Of a stretch of DNA of 64,000 nucleotides, positions 8,361 through 17,199 are shown piece after piece (positions within the stretch are counted from its first letter, which is position 1; every line of letters begins with the position of its first letter). This DNA comes from Coprovicinus avistercoris (GTDB lineage: Bacteria > Actinomycetota > Coriobacteriia > Coriobacteriales > Atopobiaceae), in NCBI GenBank assembly GCA_018714895.1, contig DVMQ01000006.1, forward strand, positions 91,290 through 155,289, given 5' to 3'. A program made the position numbers and the translations under genes. The notes below the pieces were generated by a model. That model searched no databases and was not told the DNA's origin. It was given only the letters and a program-made list of their open reading frames with translations.

Positions 8361-10316
8361 GTGAGTATGAATAACGACAATCGTCCTGTTCCACCACAGA
8401 TGGGGGATGGAGGAGGCAAGCGTAAACGCGTTGGTCTTCTCTATATTCTTATTGCCTTAGTGCTTGTGGCATATCTGGTTGCCACAACACAGGGCGGCAT
8501 TTTTGGTCCCTCGCCAGATACGATTGCAACCAGCGATTTTGTAACTGCTGTCCGCGATAATCGCGTGGAAGAAGTTACCTATAAAACCTACGACGGCTCG
8601 CTTCATGGCAAGTATTGGCGTGAAGCAAGTGAAGTAGGAGACGATTCTAAGCTTACCGAGTTTGATAGTACCTATGTGGGCTCTGACTCGCTTGCCGACC
8701 TTATGGCGTCGCATTCCAGCATTACGTATAACGTAGATACGTCTACTCCAGGCATCTGGACAGACGTGCTCGTTATGTTGGTGCCCACGCTTGTTATTGT
8801 GCTTGTCATGTTCTTTTTCCTGCGTCAGATGCAAGGGCAAAACGGACAGGCATTGTCGTTTGGTAAGACCAAAGCAAAAACAACGGAAGAAACACGTCCG
8901 AAGGTTAAGTTTAAAGACGTCGCCGGCATCGATGAAGCTGTAGAGGAGCTTCAGGAAGTTCGTGATTTCCTGGCGGATCCTGAGCGCTATCACAAGATGG
9001 GCGCACGCATTCCTCGTGGCGTTCTTCTGGTGGGCCCTCCGGGAACAGGTAAGACCTTGCTGGCCAAAGCAGTTGCTGGTGAAGCCGGCGTTCCGTTCTT
9101 TTCAATTTCGGGTTCCGACTTCGTAGAGATGTTTGTTGGCGTTGGTGCCTCACGTGTGCGCGACTTGTTTAAACAGGCTAAAGAGGCTGCCCCGTGCATT
9201 GTGTTTATCGATGAGATTGACGCAGTTGGTCGTCAGCGTGGTGCTGGCCTTGGCGGCGGTCACGATGAACGTGAGCAAACGCTCAACCAGCTCTTGGTAG
9301 AGATGGACGGTTTTGAGGCAAATGACTCGGTCATTCTTATTGCCGCAACAAATCGCCCCGATATTCTCGATCCCGCCTTGTTGCGTCCTGGCCGTTTTGA
9401 TCGTCAGGTAACTGTGGATCGTCCGGATGTTGCTGGTCGTGAACAGATTCTGCGCGTGCACGCACAAGGAAAGCCGCTTGATGATAGCGTGCGCTTTGAT
9501 GAACTGGCCAAGCTTACTCCTGGGTTTACTGGAGCTGACCTTGCTAATCTCATGAACGAAGCGGCTCTTTTGGCAGCGCGCAGGCGTCTGAGCAAGATTG
9601 GCATGCCCGAGGTTGAAGAGGCCATGGAGCGTGTTATTGCAGGTCCAGAGCGCAAGAGTCGTGTCATCACACCAAAAGAGCGCACCGTTATTGCCTATCA
9701 CGAGAGTGGTCATGCAATGGTTGGCCATATTCTTGAGAATTCAGATCCAGTTCACAAGATTTCAATCATTAGCCGTGGACAAGCGCTTGGTTATACCTTG
9801 CAGCTTCCTGAAGAGGATCACTTCCTTCAAACACGCGATGGTATGTTGGATCAGATCGCCGTGCTTTTGGGAGGACGTACCGCCGAAGAGCTGTTCTGCG
9901 ACGACATCACAACGGGCGCGAGTAACGATCTTGAGCGTGCAACCAAATTGGCACGTGAAATGGTTACGCGTTATGGCATGAGCGAGACGTTGGGCGTTCA
10001 GGTGTTTGGTGAGGCACAGCACCAAGTGTTCCTTGGTAGGGATTATGCAGACCACCAAGACTATTCTGCCGAAACAGCCAAGCGCATCGACGATGAGGTT
10101 GAGCGCATTATGCGTGAAGCTCATGAGCGTGCCCGCGCTATTCTGAATGAGCACGCCGATCGCATGAATACCATGGCAGAGGTACTGCTCGACCGTGAAA
10201 CAGTTGAGGGCGATCTGGCGCGCGCTTTGCTCGATGGTACGTGGGAAAGCTATGTAGCAGAGCATCCGGAGCTTAAAGAGGATGCACCTGCAGATCAGGA
10301 TGACAAGAACGAATAG
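8361..10316 (+). CDS. ftsH: ATP-dependent zinc metalloprotease FtsH
   Basis: Membrane-bound AAA+ protease that extracts and degrades damaged membrane proteins and short-lived regulators. 651 residues: TM1 at about 22-42, an external domain, TM2 at about 133-155, AAA+ Walker A GPPGTGKT at about 224, Walker B CIVFIDEIDAVG, the second region of homology (RPGRFDRQV), and the zinc site HESGH at about 447-451 with a downstream Asp ligand in the LERATKLAREMV region. GTG 8361 is chosen because AAGGAG lies 9 bases before it. The C-terminus is acidic (EDAPADQDDKNE). Transcription is probably shared with tilS-hpt and continues into cbiM after 22 bases. Confidence 0.97.
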   Translation: MSMNNDNRPVPPQMGDGGGKRKRVGLLYILIALVLVAYLVATTQGGIFGPSPDTIATSDFVTAVRDNRVEEVTYKTYDGSLHGKYWREASEVGDDSKLTEFDSTYVGSDSLADLMASHSSITYNVDTSTPGIWTDVLVMLVPTLVIVLVMFFFLRQMQGQNGQALSFGKTKAKTTEETRPKVKFKDVAGIDEAVEELQEVRDFLADPERYHKMGARIPRGVLLVGPPGTGKTLLAKAVAGEAGVPFFSISGSDFVEMFVGVGASRVRDLFKQAKEAAPCIVFIDEIDAVGRQRGAGLGGGHDEREQTLNQLLVEMDGFEANDSVILIAATNRPDILDPALLRPGRFDRQVTVDRPDVAGREQILRVHAQGKPLDDSVRFDELAKLTPGFTGADLANLMNEAALLAARRRLSKIGMPEVEEAMERVIAGPERKSRVITPKERTVIAYHESGHAMVGHILENSDPVHKISIISRGQALGYTLQLPEEDHFLQTRDGMLDQIAVLLGGRTAEELFCDDITTGASNDLERATKLAREMVTRYGMSETLGVQVFGEAQHQVFLGRDYADHQDYSAETAKRIDDEVERIMREAHERARAILNEHADRMNTMAEVLLDRETVEGDLARALLDGTWESYVAEHPELKEDAPADQDDKNE

Positions 10317-10338
10317 ATAGACACAACAAGAGGGACAC

Positions 10339-11358
10339 ATGCATATTCCGGATAATTACCTTTCTCCGCAAATAGATGGTGTTTTGTTCGTTGCTATGGT
10401 CCCTGCATGGTTACATTGCGCACGCGCAGTGCGTCAAAAGCTTGATGCTCGTCATCTCTCCTTTTTGGGGATGGCGAGCGCTTTTTCGTTCCTGCTTATG
10501 ATGTTCAACGTGCCTCTGCCAGGCGGAACGACGGGGCACGCTGTTGGCGGCACCCTTATTGCGCTTATGCTAGGACCAGAGGCTGCTTGTTTGGCAGTAA
10601 GTGTTGCTCTTGCGCTTCAAGCGCTGCTGTTTGGTGATGGCGGTGTACTCGCCTTTGGTGCCAATTGTTTCAATATGGCGGTTGTCCTGCCTTTTGTTGG
10701 GTGCGCAATATATAAGTTTGTTGCTGGTAGTGAGCCGTCGGCGCTACGAAAGCGCATAGCGGTTGTGCTTGGTGCCTATATAGGGCTTAATGCTGCAGCA
10801 CTCTGTGCAGCAGTTGAATTTGGTATACAGCCGCTTTTATTTATTGATGCCGCGGGCGCTCCTTTGTACTGCCCTTATCCACTTGCTGTGTCACTGCCTG
10901 CGATGCTTATCCCTCATCTTTTGGTTGCCGGCGTTATTGAGGCGGTGGCAACGTTGGCAATTCTTGAATTTGTACAGCGCGTAGCACCCGATTATCTCAT
11001 TGGCCCCGCCGCGCCTGCTCGAGAGAAAAGCGAAGGTGTTGCCAACCGTTCTGCTTCAAGGGTTGCGGTGCCTGTGCTTTTAGGAGTGCTTGCGGTTGCA
11101 ACTCCTCTGGGATTGCTCGCCCAGGGAACAGCGTGGGGTGAGTGGTCCACCGACGAATTGACTGAATTAGCTGGACTTTCAGCTCCTCCTGTCGGCATGG
11201 CTGAAGGGTTCTCATTCGAAGCTTTGCTGCCAGATTATTCCCTAGCTGGACTGCCCGATTGGGTGGCCTATATCATGAGCGCTGCAATTGGTGTCTTGGT
11301 GCTTGTTATCATTTTCAAACTTTTAGCTGCCTCATCGAACCGCCGGGTCAGTAGCTAA
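10339..11358 (+). CDS. cbiM: Cobalt/nickel ECF transporter substrate component, CbiM fused to a PDGLE/CbiN-like domain
   Basis: Membrane substrate-binding component of an energy-coupling-factor transporter for Co2+ or Ni2+. It begins MHIPDNYLSP; the exposed N-terminus with His2 is the metal ligand in CbiM/NikM. Six or so hydrophobic helices follow, with GGTTGHAVGGTLIALMLGPEAA, a hallmark of the family. From about residue 240 there is a second part with one TM, an external PDGLE-like loop (LAGLSAPPVGMAEGFSFEALLPDY) and a last TM, which corresponds to CbiN/NikN fused to the C-terminus. The sequence alone does not decide between Co and Ni. No cobalamin riboswitch was seen upstream. It is followed with 1 base spacing by cbiQ and then cbiO. 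Confidence 0.92.
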   Translation: MHIPDNYLSPQIDGVLFVAMVPAWLHCARAVRQKLDARHLSFLGMASAFSFLLMMFNVPLPGGTTGHAVGGTLIALMLGPEAACLAVSVALALQALLFGDGGVLAFGANCFNMAVVLPFVGCAIYKFVAGSEPSALRKRIAVVLGAYIGLNAAALCAAVEFGIQPLLFIDAAGAPLYCPYPLAVSLPAMLIPHLLVAGVIEAVATLAILEFVQRVAPDYLIGPAAPAREKSEGVANRSASRVAVPVLLGVLAVATPLGLLAQGTAWGEWSTDELTELAGLSAPPVGMAEGFSFEALLPDYSLAGLPDWVAYIMSAAIGVLVLVIIFKLLAASSNRRVSS

Positions 11359-11359
11359 G

Positions 11360-12241
11360 ATGGACCTCCGTTCTTCTGATACGAGTGAAAGAAATACGCA
11401 GGATAGATTCACACTTCCGGAATGGCTTCGCCCCGATAAACCATCTGAGTATGAGCCGCCGCGCGATCGTGACACGTTCCTCCGGAATAATGTGCTGCAT
11501 ATGGTGGGCATGTTGGAAGTGTTTCGTGGGGGAGGATTTGGATCCTGTCTCGTGGCTCGTACCGTGGGTAGAGTGGATGCGCGCCTGAGGATTCTTGTCA
11601 CCTTGCTGCTTGCTATTCTTGTTTCTGCAGCTCAGAACATGGCGTTTGTCTGGGTGATGCTTATTATTGTTCTCATTGGGCTCGTGCTTCGTCCGGCAGG
11701 TGAGATTTCTGCGATTTTGCGTCCTGCGCTTGTAGCAACAGTTTTAGCGGTATGTCTTTCTATCCCGGCAATATATTTTGGCGCTCTTGCTGCTCCACTG
11801 CGTTTAGCGGGAAAAACGTTTACTACTACTGTGCTCGTTTTAGGTCTTACGCGATCTCTTGGAGCACACGGGTTGGTGGAAGCGGCTCGTCGTCTTCAGT
11901 TGCCAGCAACCGCTGCGCTTGTTATAGATTTGGCTATACGTGATCTTGCTTTGTTGGGGCAAATTGCTATTGAACTTGGACAGGCACTTGCTCTTCGCAG
12001 TATCGGTCATAATCGCGATAAGTCGAGCTCTGTCGCAGGGTTGCTCGCTACGACTTATTTAAAAGCCCATGATCTTGCTGGCGCTCAATATGAGGCTATG
12101 GTTTGTCGAGGGTTTGATGGATTGGTGACAGTGCCGTCTCAGCCCGTCAGCCATCGAAGCGGCTTTGCATCATTTTGCTACCTTGCGGTTGTTATCTTGA
12201 TTGTTGCGGTGTTTGTCTGGCTTGAAGGGGCAATGGGATGA
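11360..12241 (+). CDS. cbiQ: ECF transporter transmembrane component CbiQ
   Basis: 293-residue T-component that couples the ATPase to the CbiM substrate unit. It has a ~70-residue cytosolic N-terminus, then several helices (RILVTLLLAILVSAAQ, FVWVMLIIVLIGLVL, LVATVLAVCLSIPAIYFGAL) and the coupling helix region with the ARRLQLP-type Ala-Arg motif. A final TM ends the protein. The start ATG 11360 is 1 base after the cbiM stop, with no strong ribosome site, suggesting translational coupling; the end overlaps cbiO by 4 bases (ATGA). Confidence 0.9.
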   Translation: MDLRSSDTSERNTQDRFTLPEWLRPDKPSEYEPPRDRDTFLRNNVLHMVGMLEVFRGGGFGSCLVARTVGRVDARLRILVTLLLAILVSAAQNMAFVWVMLIIVLIGLVLRPAGEISAILRPALVATVLAVCLSIPAIYFGALAAPLRLAGKTFTTTVLVLGLTRSLGAHGLVEAARRLQLPATAALVIDLAIRDLALLGQIAIELGQALALRSIGHNRDKSSSVAGLLATTYLKAHDLAGAQYEAMVCRGFDGLVTVPSQPVSHRSGFASFCYLAVVILIVAVFVWLEGAMG

Positions 12242-12933
12242 ATGAAGACGCTGTCCTTGCAGAGCTGTCTGAAGTAAGCCTTTCTTATTCCGATGAAATG
12301 GGAAATGAAATTCCAGCACTCATTGACGTGTCATTTTCTGTGCGACGCGGCGAGGCAGTTGCACTGGTTGGTCCTAACGGATGTGGTAAGTCTACGGCGC
12401 TGCGCGTTTTATGTGGTCTCACTTTTCCAGATAAGGGTGAGGTGCAATTTGATGGGGCGACCATCGATGCAACCTCGTTGGCACAGGCTGATTTTGCGAA
12501 ACGCTTTCATCAGCGCATGGGATTTGTTTTTCAGGATGCTGATACGCAGCTTTTCTGTCCCAGCGTGTGGGATGAAGTGGCTTTTGGTCCTCGTCAAATG
12601 AGGCTATCGGAAGACGAGGTGACTCAGCGCTGCGAAGACGCTTTAAACCTCTTTGGCGTGAGAGAGCTTTCGCGGCGCGCTCCTTATCATCTTTCTGGGG
12701 GAGAAAAGCGGCGTGTCGCACTGGCAAGCGTGGTTTCCATGGCACCTGAGATGCTTGTGTTGGATGAACCAACCGACGGGCTTGATAATGCCTCACGAGA
12801 TAATGTTGTGGGCTTCCTTCGCGCGTTTGTCGATGCAGGCGGTGCGGTGTTGGTTACAACACATCACCATGACCTTGTGGAGGATCTTCACGCGCGAGAA
12901 GTGCATATGGGATCTAACCATCGCCTGTTGTAG
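12238..12933 (+). CDS. cbiO: ECF transporter ATP-binding component CbiO
   Basis: 231-residue ABC ATPase that powers the Co/Ni ECF importer. Walker A GPNGCGKST at about residues 44-52, Q-loop FQDADTQLFCP (the ADTQLF motif is typical for ECF ATPases), signature LSGGEKRR, Walker B MLVLDEPTDGLD, and the switch His in VTTHHHDLV. Only one ATPase is encoded, so it probably works as a homodimer. ATGA overlap with cbiQ shows tight coupling. An 87-base gap with its own AAAGGGG site then leads to the aminotransferase, which may or may not share the transcript. Confidence 0.95.
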   Translation: MNEDAVLAELSEVSLSYSDEMGNEIPALIDVSFSVRRGEAVALVGPNGCGKSTALRVLCGLTFPDKGEVQFDGATIDATSLAQADFAKRFHQRMGFVFQDADTQLFCPSVWDEVAFGPRQMRLSEDEVTQRCEDALNLFGVRELSRRAPYHLSGGEKRRVALASVVSMAPEMLVLDEPTDGLDNASRDNVVGFLRAFVDAGGAVLVTTHHHDLVEDLHAREVHMGSNHRLL

Positions 12934-13020
12934 TCGTACAATGGCGTTTGGAAATATACCTAGAGGCGGTGCCTGTGTTTATCGCCGCCAAGAGAAATAG
13001 ATAGAAAAGGGGTATATCGC

Positions 13021-14208
13021 ATGACTATCAATGAGAAAAGCCGTGCATATGGAGCTCAAAAATCCACTATTCGTGAGATTTCTGCATATGCAAATCAGCG
13101 TAAAGCCGAAATTGGAGCCGACAAGGTCTTTGATTTCTCACTGGGCAACCCTTCGGTTCCTGCTCCAGATGCTGTAAAAGCTTCGATTGAGCACAGCCTT
13201 ACGCTTCCTCCCATGCAACTGCATGGATACACGCCTGCTTCCGGATTGCCTGAAGTGCGAGAGGCATTGGCACAAAGCCTCAACAGGCGTTTCTCTACTT
13301 CTTACAGCGCAGGGGATTTGTACCTTACCTGTGGCGCGGCAGCATCTCTGTCTATTACCTTCAATGCAGTGGTAAACCCTGGCGATGAGGTAATCGTTAT
13401 TGCTCCTTATTTTCCTGAGTACCGCGTCTGGATTGAATCTGCCGGAGCAACATGCGTTGAGGTAATGGCCGATCCTAAGAGCTTTATGCTCGACATCGAG
13501 GCTATTACCGCTGCTCTGAATGAGCGCACGAAAGCAATTGTTATTAATTCTCCCAATAATCCTGTCGGTGCTGTCTATTCGCGTGAGAATCTTGAACAAC
13601 TTGCAGCCGCCCTTACAGAGGCTGAGCAGCGTTTTGGTACGACAATCTATCTTGTGTCTGACGAGCCTTACCGTGAGATTGCTTTCGGTGTGGAAGTGCC
13701 TTGGGTACCGTCGATCTATGATCGTACGATAGTGTGCTACTCCTATTCAAAGAGCCTGTCACTTCCTGGTGAGCGCATTGGTTGGGTACTTGTTCCAGAC
13801 ACCAACCCCGAGCATGACGTGTTGGTGCAGGCTGTTGCAGGCGCAGGTCGTGCACTGGGCTTTGTGTGCGCACCCGCTCTTTTCCAGCGAGTTTTGATGG
13901 ACTGTGTGGATGAGCCCTGCGATGTTGAAGCATATGAGCGCAATCGCAAGACACTCACCGAAGGTCTGTCCAAGCTGGGATATGAGTTTGTAGAGCCTCA
14001 GGGTGCCTTCTACCTGTGGGTTCGTGCTTTGGAGCCCGATGCCGAGGCATTCTTCGAGCGTGCCCGCGCTCATGAGCTGCTTCCGGTTCCTTCCGATAGT
14101 TTTGGATGCCCGGGTTGGGTACGTGTGGGTTATTGCGTAAGCCACGAAACAATTGTGAATTCGATGGATGCTTGGGAGGCACTTGCTCAGGAGTATCAGG
14201 CTTCGTGA
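13021..14208 (+). CDS. PLP-dependent aminotransferase (class I/II, aspartate aminotransferase-like)
   Basis: 395-residue fold-type I aminotransferase in the cytosol. The Schiff-base lysine is K244 in SYSKSLSLPGERIGW. Other family marks are FSLGNPSVPAP, the substrate-binding INSPNNPVGAVYS (Asn contacting PLP), VSDEPYREI (Asp pairing with the pyridine nitrogen) and the late Arg in CPGWVRVGYC. The pattern fits AspC/PatA-like enzymes of pyridoxal phosphate-dependent amino acid metabolism; the exact amino acid cannot be decided. AAAGGGG lies 9 bases before ATG 13021. It is followed by the PHP phosphoesterase gene, as though co-transcribed. Confidence 0.9.
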   Translation: MTINEKSRAYGAQKSTIREISAYANQRKAEIGADKVFDFSLGNPSVPAPDAVKASIEHSLTLPPMQLHGYTPASGLPEVREALAQSLNRRFSTSYSAGDLYLTCGAAASLSITFNAVVNPGDEVIVIAPYFPEYRVWIESAGATCVEVMADPKSFMLDIEAITAALNERTKAIVINSPNNPVGAVYSRENLEQLAAALTEAEQRFGTTIYLVSDEPYREIAFGVEVPWVPSIYDRTIVCYSYSKSLSLPGERIGWVLVPDTNPEHDVLVQAVAGAGRALGFVCAPALFQRVLMDCVDEPCDVEAYERNRKTLTEGLSKLGYEFVEPQGAFYLWVRALEPDAEAFFERARAHELLPVPSDSFGCPGWVRVGYCVSHETIVNSMDAWEALAQEYQAS

Positions 14209-14247
14209 TACGGTCTGATGGCACGTGGCTAGCATAAGAAGGAGTTG

Positions 14248-15060
14248 ATGGTCGTGCTCAAGAGCCTTTGTGATGTTCATACACATACGCTTTATTCACG
14301 ACATGCGTATTCCACCATTGAAGAAAACGTTCGGAGTGCCGCTGAGAAGGGCCTGGAGCTTTTTGGTTCCACCGACCACTTCTCTTCGATGCTTTTCCCC
14401 ACATTTGATGTTCGAAACTATCAGTTTTACTTCAACTACAAAAGCTGGCCTCGTGTTTGGCATGGTGTTCGTCTTCTGCATGGCTGTGAAGCGGATATCG
14501 TAGATTGCGATGGACATTTCTTTGGCTATGACGTTGCCTATGCTCGTGGCATGACACAGGAGCGCCTGTCGCGTGCCCGCTATCTTAACGATGCAGTGTT
14601 TTCAGAGTGCGATTACGTTATTGCAAGTATTCATAATCGTGAGTTCGCTGAGGGGCAAACTCTTGCACGAACAACCCAAGCATATTTGGGCGCTCTTGAA
14701 AATGATCGTGTCTTGATTTTGGGCCACGTTGGACGTGCGGGTGTGCCCTTCGATCTCGATGAGGTCCTTACTGCTGCTAAGGAGCGTCATAAACTGATAG
14801 AGATCAACGAGCATAGCTTGGGAGATATGCCTGAGCGCTCTAAGCGTTGCCGGGAAATTGCTGAGCGCTGTGCAGAATTGGGTGTCAAAATTACTATCTC
14901 AAGTGATGCGCATATAGCCCCTGCTATTGGCGAGTTTAAGAATGCATACGCTCTGCTTGAGGAGATTCATTTTCCTGAGGAGCTTGTTGCAACACGCTCT
15001 GCAGAAGCGTTTCTCGAAGCTATGAGTGAAGCTGGACTTGCAATTCCCGACTTTTCATAA
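14248..15060 (+). CDS. PHP-domain phosphoesterase (YcdX/histidinol-phosphatase-like)
   Basis: About 270 residues. The PHP motifs are all visible: DVHTHTLYSRHAYST (motif I), GSTDHFS (motif II), HGCEADI (motif III, with Glu), SIHNRE, GHVGR, IEINEHS and ISSDAHIA (motif IV). These bind a trinuclear metal centre. The layout matches the YcdX-type phosphatases rather than DNA polymerase PHP domains; the substrate is unknown. The start is uncertain: AAGGAG (14239-14244) is 3 bases before ATG 14248 and 9 before GTG 14254, so GTG 14254 is possible. It ends the operon, just before a strong terminator. Confidence 0.85.
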   Translation: MVVLKSLCDVHTHTLYSRHAYSTIEENVRSAAEKGLELFGSTDHFSSMLFPTFDVRNYQFYFNYKSWPRVWHGVRLLHGCEADIVDCDGHFFGYDVAYARGMTQERLSRARYLNDAVFSECDYVIASIHNREFAEGQTLARTTQAYLGALENDRVLILGHVGRAGVPFDLDEVLTAAKERHKLIEINEHSLGDMPERSKRCREIAERCAELGVKITISSDAHIAPAIGEFKNAYALLEEIHFPEELVATRSAEAFLEAMSEAGLAIPDFS

Positions 15061-15072
15061 AGGGATAAAACA

Positions 15073-15107
15073 AACGCCTGTGCATCTGGTCTGCACAGGC
15101 GTTTTTT
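15073..15107. terminator. Strong bidirectional-type terminator between the PHP gene and xth
   Basis: 12-bp perfect stem AACGCCTGTGCA (15073-15084) and TGCACAGGCGTT (15092-15103) with a 7-base loop, then T6. It lies between convergent genes; the minus strand has a short A/T run as well. Confidence 0.93.
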
Positions 15108-15118
15108 GTAAGGAGCTT

Positions 15119-15946
15119 TTAGAGCTCTATTGTGAGCTCAACAGGGCAGTGGTCTGAGCCATAAATCTCGGGCAATATTGCTGCCCCTGTTACACGGTCT
15201 GCGATGGCATCTGATACCAAGAAATAGTCAATACGCCATCCTGCATTGTTTTTGCGCGCGTTAAAGCGATAACTCCACCAACTATAGGCTCCTGTCACGT
15301 CGGGATGACGCGTGCGGAAGGTATCGGTAAAGCCAGCGTTGAGCAGGCGTGTGAAGCTGGTGCGCTCTTCATCAGAAAAGCCAGCATTTCCGCGGTTGGG
15401 ACCTGGGTTCTTAAGATCGATCTCTTCATGGGCAACGTTGAAATCGCCGCAGGTAATAACCGGTTTATCCTCAGCTAGTGAACCTAAAAATGAGCGATAT
15501 GCACTGTCCCATGCCAGACGTGTATCAATTCGAGCTAATTCGTTTTGTGCGTTGGGAGTATAGACATTTACAAACCAAAAGTTTGGATATTCCAACGCGC
15601 AAATACGTCCTTCAGTTGCGGCTTGAGCAACGAGCGCTTCGTCATCCGAGGAAAGAACATGGTGAGCGAAGGGGAGCATGCTTTCTGCGTGGAGTACCTG
15701 CAAGGGTTGCTCGCGACTAAAGACTGCGGTTCCCGAATAACCCTTGCGCTCTGCATAGCTCCATGTTTGGGTGTATCCAGGCAAATCGAGCTCAATTTGC
15801 CCTTCTTGCAGCTTTGTTTCTTGAATAGCAAAAATATCTGCATCAAGCATAGAAACGACATCGACAAAGCTTGGATCTTTGCGCATAAGAGCGCGTAGAC
15901 CGTTGACATTCCACGAAATAAGGCGCAGCTCGCGACCTGTGTCCAT
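15119..15946 (-). CDS. xth: Exodeoxyribonuclease III (AP endonuclease, Xth family)
   Basis: 275-residue DNA-repair nuclease of the EEP fold that cuts at abasic sites and removes 3' blocks. Motifs: LISWNVNGLRA at the N-terminus, DIFAIQETKLQ with the metal-binding Glu, YSGTAVFSR, the DFNVAHEEIDLKNP catalytic loop, and YGSDHCPV with the catalytic His at the end. The start is ATG 15946 (MDTGREL) because AGGAGG lies 4 bases before it on this strand; an in-frame upstream ATG at 15973 lies before that site. It is convergent with the PHP gene and downstream of the patatin gene by 50 bases. Confidence 0.95.
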   Translation of the reverse strand: MDTGRELRLISWNVNGLRALMRKDPSFVDVVSMLDADIFAIQETKLQEGQIELDLPGYTQTWSYAERKGYSGTAVFSREQPLQVLHAESMLPFAHHVLSSDDEALVAQAATEGRICALEYPNFWFVNVYTPNAQNELARIDTRLAWDSAYRSFLGSLAEDKPVITCGDFNVAHEEIDLKNPGPNRGNAGFSDEERTSFTRLLNAGFTDTFRTRHPDVTGAYSWWSYRFNARKNNAGWRIDYFLVSDAIADRVTGAAILPEIYGSDHCPVELTIEL

Positions 15947-15996
15947 GTATCCTCCTGGAAAAGAAGGCCGCATGCCGCGGCACTTATATCATGATC

Positions 15997-16890
15997 TTAG
16001 GAATCTGTAATACCAAGAAACGCGAGCCATCGGGGCAACTCACGTAATCCTTGGCTATGACCAAGTGCATACGCTACTTCAAGTTCATCGCGATTGAGCG
16101 TAGTATTCTTCAATTTCATAACATCGGGACGAACTACGAGTGCATTGCCATCTGCTTCAAGTGCCGCAAGATGATCAAGCGCATTGTTATAGCGTGATGC
16201 TCGTGTGAGCAAAGCGTCGCGCACATAGGGATAGTCTCTAAACGTTTGTAACATAAGGCGTCGCTTCATGCCCTGTGGTGGTGTTTTTCGGTAGCCTGCC
16301 TGGCGTGTGGTTACGACGAAAAAGCGACTAAAGCCATCTTTTTCTGCAATATGTGTGGGCAATCCGGCACCGGTGCCTAAGCCACCGTCATACATAACTC
16401 TGCCGTTAACTGCCGTAGGATTCATAACAATGGGTAGTGAAGAGCTTGCTCGAATAACGGTTAGAAGTTTGTCGAGCGTATCCATATCCTCGCGACTAAA
16501 CAGAACTGTTCTTCCTGTGTCGCGCTCAAAAGCTTGTACACGCAGTGTGACGTCTGAAGCAAGGAATGCGTCCATGTTAAAGGGGAGTGCACCGTCGGGA
16601 TAACAGCAACGTCCGTAGAGATATTCGCTGTTAAAGTACCCATGTCCGCGCAAAAAAGATCGAGTCCCACCAATCTGGGGATCATCGGCAATATCAACAA
16701 AGCAGCGCTTGAGACGGTCAACATCATGTGTCATATAGTTAGTTGCGCAGGATGCGCCAGCGGAAACACCGCAGATATAGCTAAATTCTATGCCTTGTTT
16801 AAGGAGGACACTAAGAAGCCCTGCTGAATATGCAGCGCGCATTCCTCCGCCCTCTATCACAAGTGCAACATCACTCACTATTTTTGACAT
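15997..16890 (-). CDS. Patatin-like phospholipase
   Basis: 297-residue serine hydrolase of the patatin/RssA family. The oxyanion-hole motif GGGMRAAY is at residues 14-21, the nucleophile elbow GVSAGAS at about 40-46, and the catalytic Asp in MYDGGLGTG at about 165-172, giving the Ser-Asp dyad. There is no signal peptide or TM, so the protein is cytosolic or peripheral on the membrane, where it would cleave acyl esters of phospholipids. AAGGGGG is 5 bases before the start. It probably shares a transcript with xth. The closest described group is the YjjU-like patatins. Confidence 0.9.
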   Translation of the reverse strand: MSKIVSDVALVIEGGGMRAAYSAGLLSVLLKQGIEFSYICGVSAGASCATNYMTHDVDRLKRCFVDIADDPQIGGTRSFLRGHGYFNSEYLYGRCCYPDGALPFNMDAFLASDVTLRVQAFERDTGRTVLFSREDMDTLDKLLTVIRASSSLPIVMNPTAVNGRVMYDGGLGTGAGLPTHIAEKDGFSRFFVVTTRQAGYRKTPPQGMKRRLMLQTFRDYPYVRDALLTRASRYNNALDHLAALEADGNALVVRPDVMKLKNTTLNRDELEVAYALGHSQGLRELPRWLAFLGITDS

Positions 16891-17199
16891 AGCTACCCCC
16901 TTCTTAAGCTAGGCGCAAAAAAGTGTATTCTTCTCCTTTTACCCATTCGCTAGAGAACGACGTCTTTTACCGGTGGACGGCACATAACGAAACCTTCCAG
17001 GCTTTGTAAATCTCTCGTAAGAATTCGGCTGGCATGCATGCGATTTTTTGCAATGACTGAAACGAGACTGTAAGCATCGGCAAATGATCGCCCATCCGAC
17101 TTGTGACAGCACTATGTTGCGAATGACTCGGACCTGCCCTCTTGAGGCTATCACTCTTAAGAAGGCAGGAGGACATGTTCTGGGCTTTGGAGAAGATGC
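16891..17199. other. 309-base intergenic region between divergent patatin and kinase genes
   Basis: No convincing reading frame with a ribosome site, no tRNA and no clear -35/-10 pair were seen. It contains one inverted repeat, CCTGCC (17133-17138) and GGCAGG (17164-17169), 31 bases before the kinase start. It presumably holds the promoters of the patatin/xth pair and of the type VII secretion locus. Confidence 0.5.

Noticed and set aside
10300..10338. Cobalamin riboswitch before cbiM
   Set aside because: The gap between ftsH and cbiM is only 22 bases, too short for a riboswitch.
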